Below are positions 1 through 8,496 of a DNA stretch of 64,000 bases, in pieces. The DNA is from Geomesophilobacter sediminis (GTDB lineage: Bacteria; Desulfobacterota; Desulfuromonadia; Geobacterales; Geobacteraceae): NCBI RefSeq assembly GCF_016458275.1, contig NZ_JAEMHM010000014.1:1-64000 (forward strand), in the 5' to 3' direction. The notes under the pieces were generated by a model. The model saw nothing but the letters and a program-made list of their open reading frames with translations. It was not told where the DNA came from and did not search any database. Made by a program: the position numbers and the translations under genes. Position 1 is the first letter of the stretch. Each line of letters opens with the position of its first letter.

Positions 1-2
1 CG

Positions 3-659
3 AGCACCTATTTCGACCACCCAAAAATACGCCAAATCCACAGCTGGCGCTACTTTAGAGTCTATGGGACAGCAGTGGCCAGAAATCTAAATCTCTACAA
101 GCACTCCATCCTTACTGCAGAGATAGCAAAGGATATAGTGGTTTGCACCGACAAAGACTTCGGTATTACTCCTGCTCAGGCCTACCTGGCTGGAATGCTT
201 CATGATGTCGGTAAGCTTTTTGTCCAAGACAGGATTCTCGATAAAAGACATCCTTTGACGGAAAAAGAATGGGAAGTCATGGAGAAACATCCTGCATGGG
301 GCCATGAATATGTCAAGGGTACCGTTTTCGAGCACTATGGGGATGTGATTCTCCATCATCATAAACTCCCTGATGGCTCTGGATACCCGAAGGGGCTGGC
401 ATCTAAGGAATTGGATGAGCGTGTTCGTCTTATTTCCGCTGCTGACAAAATCGCGGCGTTTATCGAAGATCGGCCTTATCGAAGGCGCATTCCTCATACG
501 GAACTCATATACCAAGAAGTGAGATTAGTAGCGGAATTGTTATTCGATGATGAGAAAGCTGAGACGATCATTGCCACTGTCATGGGAGCCATTGCCATGG
601 ACCGCTGGTCACCTCTCCACAAGGAGCAATTTTCTACAATTGCCTGGAGGGAACTGTGA
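3..659 (+). CDS. HD-GYP-type domain protein, 5' end outside window
   Basis: The reading frame is open to the left edge, so the protein is incomplete at its N-terminus; a GTG at 75 is an internal possibility only. The sequence contains an HD motif (MLHDVGKL) followed by HHHKLPDGSGYPKGL, which fits the HHxxxDGxGYP signature of HD-GYP metal-dependent phosphohydrolases, many of which degrade cyclic-di-GMP. No receiver or sensor domain is visible in the part present. Its stop overlaps the start of the next small gene, so the two are probably co-transcribed. The family assignment is good; substrate and activity are inference. Confidence 0.75.
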   Translation, partial: STYFDHPKIRQIHSWRYFRVYGTAVARNLNLYKHSILTAEIAKDIVVCTDKDFGITPAQAYLAGMLHDVGKLFVQDRILDKRHPLTEKEWEVMEKHPAWGHEYVKGTVFEHYGDVILHHHKLPDGSGYPKGLASKELDERVRLISAADKIAAFIEDRPYRRRIPHTELIYQEVRLVAELLFDDEKAETIIATVMGAIAMDRWSPLHKEQFSTIAWREL

Positions 660-907
660 AGATCACCGAACGGATATTGGTCGATTTATGCCGTAAGATG
701 AATGCTGATAAGCTTAAGCGTTGGGATTCAGGGTTGAAAATCGAACGTCGCGGAGATGAGTACTTCGTAATACGACTTTTTCGAAAACCTCAAAATGGAA
801 GACCAAGGTGTCTCGACCTTTATCGAGGATCTTCCCGTGAAATCAAGGCCTTTTGCGACGGTTTTGCCCATGCTGCTGAACTCGTAAATAGCGCCTCTGC
901 CGAATGA
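656..907 (+). CDS. hypothetical small protein, 83 aa
   Basis: The gene starts at GTG 656 and overlaps the stop of the HD-GYP gene by 4 bases, which suggests translational coupling. The product is small and basic, rich in Lys and Arg, with no membrane segment or recognised motif. It is the last gene before the promoter at 1041, so it belongs with the left-hand unit rather than the defence operon. I do not recognise the family. Confidence 0.5.
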   Translation: MKITERILVDLCRKMNADKLKRWDSGLKIERRGDEYFVIRLFRKPQNGRPRCLDLYRGSSREIKAFCDGFAHAAELVNSASAE

Positions 908-1040
908 AAAATTAATCGAAGATACAGATACCTGCAAACATCCCCCCTACATCTGAAGCCATCCATTTCCACGCAAGTTAATTAGCAATCAAGTGGTTAC
1001 ATCGAAGCAAGTCTTTGCGGTTATTTGCGGCAAAAAGCGG

Positions 1041-1069
1041 TTGACAATCGGTTTCTGCCAAAGTATTTT
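1041..1069 (+). promoter_or_regulatory. sigma70-like promoter of the restriction/defence operon
   Basis: A perfect -35 TTGACA (1041-1046) is followed by a 17-base spacer and TATTTT (1064-1069). It is the only strong promoter I see in the gap 908-1163, which holds no gene. It lies about 95 bases upstream of the HTH gene. The following genes are nearly all overlapping or separated by fewer than 125 bases, so this promoter may serve the whole 1164-25611 series, though internal promoters cannot be excluded. Confidence 0.65.
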
Positions 1070-1163
1070 GAGTAAAATTTAAGCTGGGATTAGTGTATCC
1101 AGGCTGGCCCGCTTCTCCTCCGGTGAAACGTGGCAACAATTCTGCCATGAGGACCAAATTGAT

Positions 1164-1373
1164 ATGGCCGAGATAGAAGATCGCTGGTTATCAGTAGACG
1201 AGATAGGCAAGTACCTCGGTGTCAGCAGTGACACCGTTTACCGCTGGATCGACAAACATGTGATGCCCGCCCATCGCATGGGCCGTCTTTGGAAGTTCAA
1301 GAAAGACGAGGTCGACGAGTGGGTGAAGGCTGGCGGCGCGGCGGACAAGACGAGACAGGATCAAGCTGAATGA
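1164..1373 (+). CDS. excisionase-type helix-turn-helix protein
   Basis: This 69-residue protein matches the HTH_17/MerR-like DNA-binding fold of the excisionase family: LSVDEIGKYLGVSSDTVYRW is the helix-turn-helix, followed by the wing-like segment with RLWKFKKDEVDEW. A GAGGA Shine-Dalgarno lies upstream of ATG 1164. Its stop overlaps hsdM (ATGA), so it is the first gene of the restriction operon. Small HTH proteins in this position often regulate the operon. An excisionase role in mobility is the alternative, but no integrase is visible in the window. Confidence 0.8.
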   Translation: MAEIEDRWLSVDEIGKYLGVSSDTVYRWIDKHVMPAHRMGRLWKFKKDEVDEWVKAGGAADKTRQDQAE

Positions 1374-2887
1374 GCAGGAAGAACGGAAATAACAATTCAG
1401 TCGATCTGGATATCGGGACCCTCTCCGGGCATCTCTGGGAGGCGGCCAATATCCTGCGCGGTCCTGTCGACGCGGCCGACTTCAAGACTTACATCTTCCC
1501 GCTGTTGTTCTTCAAGCGGCTCTCCGATGTCTATGACGAGGAGTATGCCGCGGCCCTGGAAGAGTCCGACGGCGACGTGGAATTTGCACAGTTCCCCGAG
1601 AACCACCGGTTTCAGGTTCCGGAGGGCTGCCATTGGAAGGATGTCCGGGCCAAGAGCGCCAATATCGGCCATGCGCTCCAGAAGGCCATGCGCTGCATCG
1701 AGCAGGCCAACCCGGACACCCTGCACGGCATATTCGGTGACGCCCAATGGACCAACAAGGACCGCCTTTCTGACGCGCTGCTCAAGGACCTGATCGAACA
1801 CTTCTCATCGCTCAACCTGGGTAATGAGCACTGTAAGGCGGACATCCTCGGCCAAGCCTACGAGTACCTGATCAAGAAATTTGCCGACCTGACCAACAAG
1901 AAGGCTGGTGAATTCTATACTCCGCGCTCCGTGGTCGCGCTGATGGTTCGCATCCTTGCACCCAAGGCCGGGGAAACTATCTATGACCCGGCCTGCGGGA
2001 CAGGCGGCATGCTCCTCGAGGCGCTGCACCATGTCAAAGAGCATGGCGGTGACGAGAACCTCATGCTGGGCAAGCTATATGGCCAGGAAAAAAACCTGAC
2101 CACCTCCTCCATCGCCCGGATGAACCTCTTCCTCCATGGTGCGGAAGATTTCCATGTCGAACGCGGCGACACCCTGCGCTTGCCCGCCTTTTATTCAGGC
2201 GACAGCCTCGCCACCTTTGACTGCGTCATCGCCAATCCTCCGTTTTCCCTGGAAAAATGGGGGGACGACGTCTGGATCAATGACCCCTACGGCCGCAATT
2301 TTGCCGGGTTGCCGCCAGCCAAATCCGGCGACTTCGCCTGGGTTCAGCACATGGTCAAGTCCATGGCCCGCAAGATCGGCCGCATGGCCGTGGTGCTTCC
2401 CCATGGCGTGCTGTTCCGCATGTCCAAGGAGGGCGAGATCCGGCGCAAGCTACTGGAGATGGACATCCTCGAAGCGGTGATCGGTCTCGGGCAGAACATT
2501 TTCTATGGCACCGGTCTCGCGCCCTGCGTGCTGGTCTTCCGCGACAGCAAGCCCAAGTCCCAGCGCCAGAAGGTGCTGTTCATCGACGCCTCGAAGGAGT
2601 TCAAGGCCGGTCGCGCCCAGAATGAGCTTCTCCCGGAACACGTGGACAACATCCATCGCTGGTACGAAGGCTACCAGGATGTCGAAGGGATCTGCCGGGT
2701 GGTCACGCTCGACGAGATCCGCGAGAACGATTTCAACCTGAACATCCCCCGCTACGTGGAGCCGGTGATCGAGGAGGAATCCATGACCATCGATCAGGCC
2801 ATCGCCAACCTCAAGGAATCGCTGCAGGCGGCGTACGCGGCCGAGGATCGCCTGAAGGGGCTGCTGCTCCGGGAGGGACTGCTGTGA
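1370..2887 (+). CDS. hsdM: type I restriction-modification methyltransferase subunit (first copy)
   Basis: This 505-residue protein has the full HsdM layout. The N-terminal HsdM helical domain (LWEAANILRGPVDAADFKTY) is followed by an N6-adenine methyltransferase core with SAM-binding motif I DPACGTGGM at residues 206-214 and catalytic NPPF at 289-292. It methylates adenine in the target chosen by HsdS. It overlaps the genes before and after by 4 bases. A second, clearly homologous HsdM follows at 3108, which is unusual because one hsdM gene normally supplies both M subunits of the complex. Confidence 0.95.
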   Translation: MSRKNGNNNSVDLDIGTLSGHLWEAANILRGPVDAADFKTYIFPLLFFKRLSDVYDEEYAAALEESDGDVEFAQFPENHRFQVPEGCHWKDVRAKSANIGHALQKAMRCIEQANPDTLHGIFGDAQWTNKDRLSDALLKDLIEHFSSLNLGNEHCKADILGQAYEYLIKKFADLTNKKAGEFYTPRSVVALMVRILAPKAGETIYDPACGTGGMLLEALHHVKEHGGDENLMLGKLYGQEKNLTTSSIARMNLFLHGAEDFHVERGDTLRLPAFYSGDSLATFDCVIANPPFSLEKWGDDVWINDPYGRNFAGLPPAKSGDFAWVQHMVKSMARKIGRMAVVLPHGVLFRMSKEGEIRRKLLEMDILEAVIGLGQNIFYGTGLAPCVLVFRDSKPKSQRQKVLFIDASKEFKAGRAQNELLPEHVDNIHRWYEGYQDVEGICRVVTLDEIRENDFNLNIPRYVEPVIEEESMTIDQAIANLKESLQAAYAAEDRLKGLLLREGLL

Positions 2888-3111
2888 AGATCTACCAGTA
2901 TAGATCACCCATCGGTCGCTTCCTCATCAAACCGCAAGCGAACAGTCGCTGGGGGCTTTGGTTCAAAGACGACCTGCTTGGCTCCTATCACTCTGCCATG
3001 GCTGCCGCCGATGACGTCTATATGCAGGCGACCGGCGATTACAACTGGGACTCCCTGGATGGCGTCGATATTCCAACGGACATTTCTGAATGGGAAGTGG
3101 TAGCGCGATGA
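2884..3111 (+). CDS. small protein between the two hsdM genes
   Basis: The gene starts at GTG 2884 inside the end of the first hsdM and its TGA overlaps the ATG of the second, so all three are translationally coupled. The 75-residue product is Trp/Asp-rich (RWGLWFKDD, the AADDVY region and a C-terminal SEWE). It has no membrane segment or DNA-binding motif that I recognise. Its position makes it a likely part of the restriction locus; its role is unknown. Confidence 0.6.
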   Translation: MKIYQYRSPIGRFLIKPQANSRWGLWFKDDLLGSYHSAMAAADDVYMQATGDYNWDSLDGVDIPTDISEWEVVAR

Positions 3112-4631
3112 AGAAGAACAAACACATTTCCCAATCGGAGCTGGAATCCTACCTCTGGGGCGCAGCCACCTTGCTGCGCGGTTACATTGACGCCGGGGAC
3201 TACAAGCAGTTCATTTTCCCGCTGCTGTTCTACAAGCGCCTGTGCGATGTGTACGACGAGGAGCTGGCCGATGCGCTGGAGGAATCGGGCGGCGATCAGG
3301 AATACGCCGCGCTTCCCGAGCAGCACCGCTTCCAGATCCCGGAAGACGCCCACTGGAAGGCTACCCGCACCAAGGTCAAGAACGTGGGCAAGGCTATCCA
3401 GGACGCCCTGCGGGCCATTGAGACGGCCAATCCCGACACCCTGTATGGTGTATTCGGCGATGCCCAGTGGACCAACAAGGACCGCCTGCCGGACCACATG
3501 CTGCGCGAGCTGATCGAGCATTTCAGCTCGCAGACTCTTTCACTCTCCAACTGCCCGGAAGATGAACTGGGCGTGGGTTATGAGTTCCTGATCAAAAAAT
3601 TCGCCGACGATTCCGGCCACACCGCTGCGGAGTTCTATACCAACCGCACCGTGGTTCATCTGATGACCGAGATGCTCGAACCCAAGCCGGGTGAGTCGAT
3701 CTATGACCCCACCTGCGGTTCGGCAGGCATGCTGCTCTCCGCCGTCGCCCACCTGAAACGGCAGAACAAGGAATGGCGGAACCTGCGGCTGTTCGGCCAG
3801 GAGCGCAACCTGCTCACCTCGGCCATCGGCCGGATGAACCTGTTTTTGCACGGCATCGAGGACTTCCGCATCGTCCGGGGCGATACCCTGGCCAATCCCG
3901 CCTTTGTCGAAGGCGACCGACTCATGCAGTTCGACGTGGTCCTGGCCAATCCGCCGTACTCCATCAAGCAGTGGGACCGCGATGCCTGGGCCGCCGATCC
4001 GTGGGGCCGGAACATCTACGGTACTCCGCCCCAGGGCCGCGCCGACTATGCCTTCTGGCAGCACATCATCAAGAGCATGAAGGCCAAGACCGGCCGCTGC
4101 GCCATCCTGTTTCCGCATGGAGTCCTCTTCCGCAATGAAGAACTGGCCATGCGCGAGAAGCTGGTCGCCCACGACGTGGTGGAGTGCGTATTGGGCCTCG
4201 GCCCCAACCTCTTTTATAACTCACCGATGGAAGCCTGCGTCGTCATCTGCCGCATGAACAAGCCGAAGGAGCGCAGGAACAAGGTGCTCTTTATCAACGC
4301 GGTGAACGAGGTGACCCGCGAGCGGGCTCAGAGCTTCCTCACTGACGATCACATCCAGCGCATTGTCGCCTCCTACCAGGCCTTTGCCGACGAGGACGGC
4401 TTTGCCCGGGTGGTCAGCAATGACGAGATCCGTGAGAAAGCCAGCAACCTCAGCATCCCGCTCTACGTGCGGGCGGAAAACGGAAACGGCAATGGAAACG
4501 GCGCGGCCGAAGCGGTCAGCCTCAAACAGGCCATTGCGAACTGGCAGGAAAGCTCGATGGCTTTGCGAGAGTCGATGGACGGTCTCTTCGAGGTGCTTGA
4601 GGACACACGGGTGATGGGAGGTGCCGAATGA
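3108..4631 (+). CDS. hsdM: type I restriction-modification methyltransferase subunit (second copy)
   Basis: I chose ATG 3108 because it overlaps the previous stop (ATGA) and has GGAAG upstream; an in-frame ATG at 3090 would overlap further. The 507-residue product parallels the first HsdM throughout, with DPTCGSAGM in place of the usual DPxCGTGG at residues 200-208 and catalytic NPPY at 281-284. Near the C-terminus it carries a short Asn-Gly repeat (ENGNGNGNGAAEA) that the first copy lacks. The altered motif I may affect SAM binding, or the two subunits may form a heterodimer on one HsdS. Both ideas are inference. Confidence 0.93.
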   Translation: MKKNKHISQSELESYLWGAATLLRGYIDAGDYKQFIFPLLFYKRLCDVYDEELADALEESGGDQEYAALPEQHRFQIPEDAHWKATRTKVKNVGKAIQDALRAIETANPDTLYGVFGDAQWTNKDRLPDHMLRELIEHFSSQTLSLSNCPEDELGVGYEFLIKKFADDSGHTAAEFYTNRTVVHLMTEMLEPKPGESIYDPTCGSAGMLLSAVAHLKRQNKEWRNLRLFGQERNLLTSAIGRMNLFLHGIEDFRIVRGDTLANPAFVEGDRLMQFDVVLANPPYSIKQWDRDAWAADPWGRNIYGTPPQGRADYAFWQHIIKSMKAKTGRCAILFPHGVLFRNEELAMREKLVAHDVVECVLGLGPNLFYNSPMEACVVICRMNKPKERRNKVLFINAVNEVTRERAQSFLTDDHIQRIVASYQAFADEDGFARVVSNDEIREKASNLSIPLYVRAENGNGNGNGAAEAVSLKQAIANWQESSMALRESMDGLFEVLEDTRVMGGAE

Positions 4632-5785
4632 GCACGCGAAGCCTGAAGCCCGGCTGGAAGATGGTCAAGTTCGGCGACATCGCCCAGAACGTTGCTGTGC
4701 GGGTGGACCCCGCCGATGCCAAAACCGATGTCTATGTCGGGCTGGAACACCTCGATCCCAGCACGCTTCATCTTCGCCAGTGGGGGCATCCGTCTGATGT
4801 GACCGGGCAAAAGCTGGCTTTCAAAAGGGGCGATGTTATTTTCGGCCGCCGCCGTGCGTATCAACGCAAGCTCGCCGTGGCCGAGTTTGACGGCATCTGC
4901 TCGGCACATGCCATGGTTGTCCGCGCAAAACCTAAGATGGTTCTGCCGGATTTTCTGCCGTTCTTCCTGCAGTCCGACATGTTCATGGATCGGGCCATCG
5001 AAATATCGGTGGGCTCGCTCTCTCCGACGATCAACTGGAAGACGTTGAAAGTGCAGGAGTTCCCGCTGCCGCCCATTGATGAACAGAAGCGCATTGCCGA
5101 GATCCTGTGGGCAGCGGATGAAGCGCTGGAACAATTTTCTAACGCATCAGAGAAATTACAGCAGACACGAGAGACGTATCTTCGGGGTCTATCATCAAAT
5201 GGTGCGGCTAAGAAATGGAAGGTAACAAAGCTTTCTAAATGCTTTGAAATTGTTTCTGGTCAAGTCGATCCCAAAGAAGAGCCTTATCGCTCAATGCCGT
5301 TGGTTGCTCCTAATCACATCGAGCAAAACACTGGACGTTTGATATGCATTGAAACGGCCAGGGAGCAAAACGCAATTAGCGGCAAATATTTGTTCCAATC
5401 GGGAGACGTTGTTTACAGCAAAATTCGTCCCAATCTTCGCAAAGCATTCATCGCCGAATTTGATGGCTTGTGCAGTGCCGATATGTACGCACTTCGTCCC
5501 TTGCCTGATCGGATAATGACTCGATTCCTTTTGTCGATTCTGCTTGGCGAACACTTTACCTCCTTCGCACTTACTCGCTGTGTAAGGACCGGCATTCCCA
5601 AGCTCAACAGGCAGGAATTGTCTGAATACGAGTTGCCGCTACCGACAATTGAGGATCAAAAACAAATTTCCTCACATCTCGAAGCGATTGATGCTGAAGA
5701 ACAAAACTTGATCAGACATCGGGATGAAGTACTTGAGCTTAAGCGGCAGATTAGCCGGGAATATTTGGAGACAGCCCATGTTTAA
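4628..5785 (+). CDS. hsdS: type I restriction-modification specificity subunit
   Basis: This 385-residue HsdS has two target-recognition domains, each followed by a conserved helix (PLPPIDEQKRIAEILW near residue 150 and PLPTIEDQKQISSHL near residue 345). It selects the bipartite DNA target for both the methyltransferase and the nuclease. The second half is visibly richer in A+T than the first and than the hsdM genes, which fits replacement of one recognition domain by transfer. Its stop overlaps the ATG of a degenerate hsdR start. Confidence 0.92.
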   Translation: MSTRSLKPGWKMVKFGDIAQNVAVRVDPADAKTDVYVGLEHLDPSTLHLRQWGHPSDVTGQKLAFKRGDVIFGRRRAYQRKLAVAEFDGICSAHAMVVRAKPKMVLPDFLPFFLQSDMFMDRAIEISVGSLSPTINWKTLKVQEFPLPPIDEQKRIAEILWAADEALEQFSNASEKLQQTRETYLRGLSSNGAAKKWKVTKLSKCFEIVSGQVDPKEEPYRSMPLVAPNHIEQNTGRLICIETAREQNAISGKYLFQSGDVVYSKIRPNLRKAFIAEFDGLCSADMYALRPLPDRIMTRFLLSILLGEHFTSFALTRCVRTGIPKLNRQELSEYELPLPTIEDQKQISSHLEAIDAEEQNLIRHRDEVLELKRQISREYLETAHV

Positions 5786-5858
5786 CGAAGAAAACACGGT
5801 CGAACAGATGGTTCTCGACACGCCCTGCACTGGCGTGACTTCGAACATGGTTACCTGA
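5778..5858 (+). pseudogene. remnant of an hsdR start after hsdS
   Basis: An ATG overlapping the hsdS stop opens a 26-codon frame beginning MFNEENTVEQMVLDT, which parallels the start of the intact HsdR at 8493 (FFNEENTVEQLVLDT), and then stops. The two DNA stretches differ at many third codon positions, so this is a divergent second allele rather than a recent copy. Normally hsdR follows hsdS directly. Here the helicase gene at 5911 and a different hsdR come next, so recombination probably replaced the old hsdR and left its first codons. Confidence 0.75.
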
Positions 5859-5910
5859 GAGCTATCCAGCCACGGCGGCGCATGCAAAAGAAACCAAGGA
5901 GGGTTACTCC

Positions 5911-8496
5911 ATGGCATTTAAAATCCCCCAGAAATCTTCGGTATCCATCAAAGACCCTGAATCGTTATTCCGTGACCTGCGGGACCGTACCGTAGAAGGC
6001 CTCCTTGCGCAGCAGGCCGATATGCTCCGCAACTATTTGGACCATGTCGACAATCGTGATATCGCACTTGAGCTACCCACCGGCAGCGGCAAGACACTGG
6101 TTGGTCTCCTGATCGCAGAGTGGCGTAGAAGAACGAAACGGGAGCGATGTGTACTGCTTTGTCCTACCAAACAGCTTGTCCATCAGGTGGTTGAACAGGC
6201 CAAAGAAAAGTATGGAATCAACGCTCTTGATTTTTCGGGATCTAAACACCAGTACCCGGAGGCTGATAAGACCGCTTTTAACAATTGCGAATCAATAGGT
6301 GTTGCCACCTATAGCGCTCTGTTTAACACAAATCCGTTTTTCAGCGACGTTCATACACTCATTTTTGACGATGCCCACGCCGCTGAGAATTATGTGTCGA
6401 GTTTCTGGTCATTGGAGATCCGGCGCTATCAGGACGAAACTACCTTCGATGCAATCTGGCAGATCATCGCACCTTACACCACAGAAAATGACCAACTCCG
6501 TTACGATCAGGGCAACGACGGATCGCTTGATACATCATTCGTCAACAAAATTCCGACGCCTTATCTACTCAAGTGCAGGACAGCGCTGACGGTTGCAATT
6601 GATAATACCTCTAGAGATGCTGAAAGCCCAGAGGAATACGGTTATCGATGGCGCATGATCAGAGATCACCTTCACGCCTGCCATCTCTATTACACCAGCA
6701 ATTCAATACTCATTCGTCCTCTTATTGCTCCAACCAAGAGCTTCGCACCCTTTCAGAATGCGCGGCAGCGCATCTACATGTCCGCAACTCTCGGTGAAGG
6801 TGGGGACCTGGAAAGAATTTTCGGCCGTAAAAAAATCGAACGAATACCTGCTCCAGAGGGCTGGGATAAGCAGGGAATCGGCCGCCGATTTTTCGTGTTC
6901 CCAATGCGGATGTGGGATGAAGCAACGTCATTAAGTCTCGCGATTTCCTGGGTTACTAAATTTGACAGAGCTCTCGTCCTCACTCCAAGCAACCGCGATG
7001 CCGACAAAGTCAAAGAAGTCATCAAAGAACTCCCGGCAACGCAGAGCCATACACTCTTTGACGCTGAACAATTGGAGGCATCGAAAAAATCATTTACCAA
7101 GGCCGGTTCCGCCATTGCTGTTCTGGCGAACAGGTATGACGGAATCGATCTGATCGGAGACGAATGCAGATACTTGATAATCTATGGTCTTCCGGAATCT
7201 ACAAATCTTCAGGAGCGTTTCATCATCAGCCGATTTGGCGCATCTGTACTTTTCCAGGTGCGCATCCGCACCAGGATTACTCAGGCAGTAGGAAGATGCA
7301 CTCGCTCATCAACCGACTATGCTCTCGTAGTTATTATCGGCGATAAGGTGCATCAATATTTCCATATGCCGGAAAAAAGAGAAACACTGCATCCGGAGCT
7401 TCAGGCCGAAGTCAATTTTGGTGTCGAGCAGTCAAAAGTCGATAATCCCTCTGCATTAGGGGATAACATCGACATATTCATTGCCCACGGACCAGAGTGG
7501 AAAACGGCCGATAATCATATATTGGAAACAAGAGATGAACTCACTCAATTGCCCATACCTTCCGCAAGTCCGCTCGGAGAGTCGGTTGTTCATGAAGTAA
7601 AATTCCACGATGCCCTTTGGTCCGGCGATTTTGACACTGCACTCTCGTCAGCAAAAGATGTGCTTGCCAAACTTGCAGGTGGGCACGATCTGAAGGGATA
7701 TTCTGCTCTTTGGAATTACCTTGCTGGCTCTGCTGCATATCAGGCAAACAAAATGCCGGCAGCTCAAGAACATTTTTCGGCAGCATTTTCATGCGCAAGT
7801 ACGTTGCCTTGGCTTAAGCAGCTTCAAAACCTGATCTCCACTCAGACTCAGGAAGCACCTATCGATATTATTTACGGGGAACGTATCGAACGTATAGAAG
7901 GAGTCCTCGAACGGTTTGGAAAATCCGGCAGCGCAAAAATTGAAAAGTATTTTCAGACTATAAGGGAAGGGCTTTCAAGTCCGGAATCGAAACCGTTCGA
8001 AGAAGCTCAAGTTAAGCTTGGTCACCTGCTGGGTTTTGAATCGGGTAACACTGAGCGTTCTGGTGATCCGGATCCTTGGTGGATCTTTGGGCGACAGGGC
8101 GTTGTATTTGAGGACTACACTGCAACTGGCGATAAACCCATTGTTTCCAAAGAAAAAACACTACAGGCCAAAGCTCATCCGGATACCCTCGCAGCCGAAC
8201 ACCCAGGTGTAAATTTCTCGGTCGTACTTTGTTCGAGTTCAGACAAATTACATTTCGCTGCTGAACCTCATACGGGAAGTGTATTTTACATCAGCGTTGA
8301 AGAATTCAAAAAGTTTTCAGAAGAGTGCATGACAACAATGCGTGCGCTCTGGGACTCTTACCAGTCCCCCGGAATCATTGAATGGCGAGAATTTGCTGCA
8401 CGCAAGTTGGTTGAAGCAAGACTGGGTAGTGATGACATTCTGGCAAGATTGACGAGCAAAAATCTTTCCTCGTTGGCAGGAGGCGGACAGAAATGA
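5911..8496 (+). CDS. superfamily 2 helicase inserted between hsdS and hsdR
   Basis: This 861-residue protein has Walker A PTGSGKT (residues 56-62), Walker B DDAH (about 153-156), an MSATL motif III and motif VI TQAVGRCTR. The DDAH box and SATLGEGGDLERIFG resemble the XPD/DinG/Rad3 side of SF2, but I see no Fe-S cysteine cluster. The C-terminal ~350 residues are without recognised motifs. It starts after an AAGGAGGG Shine-Dalgarno and overlaps hsdR by 4 bases. Its composition is more A+T-rich than the neighbouring hsdM and hsdR. The role is unknown; it may assist restriction or be an additional effector. Confidence 0.82.
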   Translation: MAFKIPQKSSVSIKDPESLFRDLRDRTVEGLLAQQADMLRNYLDHVDNRDIALELPTGSGKTLVGLLIAEWRRRTKRERCVLLCPTKQLVHQVVEQAKEKYGINALDFSGSKHQYPEADKTAFNNCESIGVATYSALFNTNPFFSDVHTLIFDDAHAAENYVSSFWSLEIRRYQDETTFDAIWQIIAPYTTENDQLRYDQGNDGSLDTSFVNKIPTPYLLKCRTALTVAIDNTSRDAESPEEYGYRWRMIRDHLHACHLYYTSNSILIRPLIAPTKSFAPFQNARQRIYMSATLGEGGDLERIFGRKKIERIPAPEGWDKQGIGRRFFVFPMRMWDEATSLSLAISWVTKFDRALVLTPSNRDADKVKEVIKELPATQSHTLFDAEQLEASKKSFTKAGSAIAVLANRYDGIDLIGDECRYLIIYGLPESTNLQERFIISRFGASVLFQVRIRTRITQAVGRCTRSSTDYALVVIIGDKVHQYFHMPEKRETLHPELQAEVNFGVEQSKVDNPSALGDNIDIFIAHGPEWKTADNHILETRDELTQLPIPSASPLGESVVHEVKFHDALWSGDFDTALSSAKDVLAKLAGGHDLKGYSALWNYLAGSAAYQANKMPAAQEHFSAAFSCASTLPWLKQLQNLISTQTQEAPIDIIYGERIERIEGVLERFGKSGSAKIEKYFQTIREGLSSPESKPFEEAQVKLGHLLGFESGNTERSGDPDPWWIFGRQGVVFEDYTATGDKPIVSKEKTLQAKAHPDTLAAEHPGVNFSVVLCSSSDKLHFAAEPHTGSVFYISVEEFKKFSEECMTTMRALWDSYQSPGIIEWREFAARKLVEARLGSDDILARLTSKNLSSLAGGGQK

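Noticed and set aside
3540-4172. 210-codon - strand frame opposite the second hsdM
   Set aside because: Shadow frame; composition follows the coding constraints of the + strand gene.
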